DNA of 64,000 nt, from contig JADLFV010000129.1 in NCBI GenBank assembly GCA_020849625.1, forward strand, positions 1-64,000, written 5' to 3'. Positions 62,225 through 64,000 of the stretch are shown piece by piece. A model generated the notes under the pieces. It ran no database searches, was not told where the DNA came from, and worked only from the letters and a program-made list of their open reading frames with translations. The stretch comes from Phycisphaeraceae bacterium (GTDB lineage Bacteria > Planctomycetota > Phycisphaerae > Phycisphaerales > Phycisphaeraceae). How positions within the stretch are numbered: position 1 is the stretch's first letter; every line of letters begins with the position of its first letter. A program made the position numbers and the translations under genes.

Positions 62225-62718
62225 TCACTTTGATTCGACCGACAACTGATCGCGCATGAAGTAAAAGACATTGCCGGGACCGTCACCGGCGATCAGATCG
62301 ACCTGGCCGTCACCGTTCAGATCGGTGGCGCAGGGCGGCAGGTCGTGCCCTTCGACGAGGATCAGCGAACCGTCCGCAAGCTTTGCCCGGCGTCGTACAG
62401 CGGAAGCTTGGTGTTGTAGTCGTCCAGATCGCTGATGGTTGAGGGATCGATCGGCGAGTGGATGGTGCGCCGCCTGGCCATCCTGTCGAACGGCTCCATG
62501 ACGATGACCTGGGCTGTGTTCGGATCGGTCCACGGCAGCACGCGGACGTCGGACCAGCGGGTGAACAGCGGATGCGTGCCGTGCGGCTTGACGGTGAGGT
62601 TGCTGAGCACGTGACAGGGACAGTCAAAGGTCTCGCGCACCTGCAACTGGGCGGCGGCGGGAATCGATTGCAGGAAACAGACAGCCAGAACGAGTGCGAG
62701 GGCGGCGGACAGCTTCAT
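62225..62718 (-). pseudogene. Secreted FG-GAP repeat protein interrupted by a frameshift
   Basis: From the ATG at 62718 the product has a signal peptide MKLSAALALVLAVCFLQSIP and a beta region to about residue 110. The frame is then lost near 62385; the continuation in another frame reads KLADGSLILVEGHDLPP and ends with the calcium-binding FG-GAP motif DLNGDGQVDLIAGDGPGNV. A single missing base would restore one protein of about 164 residues. This may be a decayed gene or a sequencing error. Confidence 0.65.
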
Positions 62719-63069
62719 GGGGTGATCCTGTTTGTGAACTGGTGTGAAAAGGACTGATGCTGACAAAGCGCGATTTCACGCTCCCACGTACTGCTGTGGA
62801 TGGATGCACGATCCCCAAGCCCACCCACTCCCGTGGGTGGGTGGCCCGGCAGCCGGAGTTGCCGGGCTGTGGACAGAAGCCCATTCTAGCATGTCATATC
62901 AATTATGCATCCCGTTGAAGGCGCACTTCAGGCGCGTATGCTGGTAAAAATAAATAATGTAAACCATTTATTATCAATAATATAAAACTAGTTGACATTT
63001 TTGCGACATCTGATATTCTTAAGACATGTCAGATGGAGGTCATCAAGCGAATTCCAAGGATGGGTTCCC
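62719..63069. promoter_or_regulatory. Intergenic region: hairpins, promoter and possible operator for the FadR-type regulator
   Basis: A REP-like pair of hairpins lies at 62820-62867 (CCCACCCAC/GTGGGTGGG; GCCCGGCA/TGCCGGGC). The following A+T-rich part carries a probable promoter: TTGACA at 62992-62997 and TATTCT at 63014-63019, 16 bases apart. CATCTGA (63007-63013) and TCAGATG (63029-63035) form an inverted repeat over the start of transcription, a likely operator for autoregulation. No gene is seen. Confidence 0.55.
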
Positions 63070-63918
63070 ATGAGCAGCACCAGCAGCGATCTGAAACTGC
63101 GCGACCAGGCCTACGGCTACATCTGCCGCCAGTTGGTGGATGGGCGCATCGGGGCCGGCTCGCGCTTGAGCGTCGGGTCGCTGGCCAAGGAGCTGGGCAT
63201 CAGTCGCACGCCGGTGTCCGAGGCGTTGCGTCGGCTGCAGTTGGAGCACGTGGTGGAGCAGGTGCCGCGGGTGGGCACGATAGTGCGCAAGCCTTCGCTG
63301 CTGGAGATTCGCGAGCTGTACGACCTGCGCATTCTGCTGGAAAGTTACGCGGTGATGCGCGCCGCCCGCGCCCGCAATCCGCGGCGGCTGAATCTGCTGG
63401 AGCAGTTGCTGGATCAGTTTCACGGGATCTGCGCCGACTTGCGCGACAGCGGCAAACCGTACCTGACACCGGAGCAGGCCCGCCGATTTCTGGCCCTGGA
63501 CATGGCGTTCCATGCCGTGATTCTCCAGAGCATCCGCACGCCGCAGATGCGACGGATGATCGAGGACATGCGGGTGTTCACGCTGATCTTCGCCACCCGC
63601 CGCCACGATCATCAAGACCTGCCCACCATCGCCCGCATCTACCTGTGGCACACTCGCATCTACCGGGCGATCCGCGACGGCAACGCGCCCGCCGCCCGCC
63701 GCCGCATGCGCGGTCACCTGCGTTTCAGTCGTGACGGGGCCATCAAGTTTCTGCGCCATCACGCCACCGAATCCGCCCCGGTCGATCTGGACCTGGCGTC
63801 ATTGATGCCGCGGGGCGTGAGCCTGACCGATGACGCCTTCCTGCCGACCAGCGGCAGACGGATCAACAAGAAAAGTCGTGTCGCCGATTCATCCACCACC
63901 AAAGGAACGCCGCAATGA
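63070..63918 (+). CDS. GntR-family regulator of the FadR/FCD subfamily
   Basis: The 282-residue regulator has a winged helix-turn-helix (about 8-75; GSRLSVGSLAKELGISRTPVSEALRRLQ) and an all-helical FCD effector domain (about 80-235) with metal-binding histidines likely in MAFHAVIL, LWHTRI and MRGHLR. FadR-type regulators respond to sugar acids, organic acids or fatty acids. The C-terminal 45 residues are an unstructured-looking tail. The ATG at 63070 was chosen; the frame opens at 62992 within the promoter. The stop overlaps the start of the next gene (ATGA), so the regulator is coupled to a pseudopilin. Confidence 0.85.
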   Translation: MSSTSSDLKLRDQAYGYICRQLVDGRIGAGSRLSVGSLAKELGISRTPVSEALRRLQLEHVVEQVPRVGTIVRKPSLLEIRELYDLRILLESYAVMRAARARNPRRLNLLEQLLDQFHGICADLRDSGKPYLTPEQARRFLALDMAFHAVILQSIRTPQMRRMIEDMRVFTLIFATRRHDHQDLPTIARIYLWHTRIYRAIRDGNAPAARRRMRGHLRFSRDGAIKFLRHHATESAPVDLDLASLMPRGVSLTDDAFLPTSGRRINKKSRVADSSTTKGTPQ

Positions 63919-64000
63919 AAGCGCAAGCCACCATCCGGGCAGGATCGCGCGGTTTCACGCTCATCGAGCTTCTGGTCGTCATCTCCATCATCGCGCTGCT
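63915..64000 (+). CDS. Pseudopilin-like protein, N-terminal part (runs off the window)
   Basis: The gene starts at 63915 with AAGGA upstream, overlapping the regulator stop by four bases. The 28 residues seen include a leader ending in RG and [16 protein letters not shown], the type IV prepilin helix of the same kind as the protein at 25771. A regulator followed by a stand-alone pseudopilin suggests another sugar-related operon beyond the edge. Confidence 0.85.
   Translation, partial: MKAQATIRAGSRGFTLIELLVVISIIAL

Overview
The window looks like a chromosomal segment of a planctomycete, most likely of class Phycisphaerae. Supporting signs are PEP-CTERM secretion tails, tandem EF-hand dockerin-like modules, pseudopilin-like proteins inside sugar operons, the short CxxCGYDLR..CPxCG zinc ribbon, a WecA-type transferase, and a type II secretion/type IV pilus assembly operon. 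This placement is inferred from gene content only.

Positions 1-31200 are an accessory region, visibly richer in A+T than the rest. From 128 to 15603 lies a glycan-degradation island: GH2, GH1, DUF4838/LamG and GH20-like proteins, a beta-propeller hydrolase, a TIM-barrel-like dockerin protein, two paralogous PEP-CTERM proteins and a GntR/LacI-type regulator. Ends of IS3-type elements with related terminal repeats, in the same orientation, lie on both sides. From 15604 to 18600 there is an insertion-sequence graveyard: two IS3 remnants, a MITE-like palindrome, and a chimera of an IS110 start with a serine recombinase tail. From 18674 to 26559 a minus-strand operon encodes a pseudopilin-like protein, a sugar isomerase-like protein, a Gfo/Idh/MocA dehydrogenase, an FAD oxidoreductase, a UroD-family protein and a sulfatase. 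A secreted dockerin glycosidase-like protein and a sodium/solute symporter follow on the plus strand (27428-31194). Together these suggest secretion of glycosidases, desulfation and degradation of a complex glycan, sodium-coupled uptake, and oxidation/isomerisation of an unusual sugar.

Positions 31300-64000 are GC-rich backbone. They hold recombinase and ferredoxin-oxidoreductase scars, small membrane proteins, panB, a WecA-like transferase, a deoxyhypusine-synthase-like protein, dapB, a TPR protein, kdsB, a lipoprotein, a 58-residue ribbon-helix-helix protein that is easy to miss, an SPFH protein, a divergent pyrG, a DUF481 protein, and a long minus-strand operon running histidine kinase, STAS, gspE, gspF, pilMN, pilO, pilP-like, gspG, gspH, gspJ, gspI, gspK. 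The end holds a PEP-CTERM protein, a frameshifted FG-GAP protein, a FadR-type regulator and the start of another pseudopilin gene.

The most unusual signal is a class of elements made of a short tandem repeat, a spacer, and the same tandem repeat inverted. At least eight occur between 32440 and 59320. Each uses a different unit sequence, but the layout is the same. They sit in intergenic gaps, inside pyrG, at the start of kdsB, and in the leader-peptide part of three consecutive pseudopilin genes. A fourth pseudopilin gene carries a GC-rich double hairpin in the same place.
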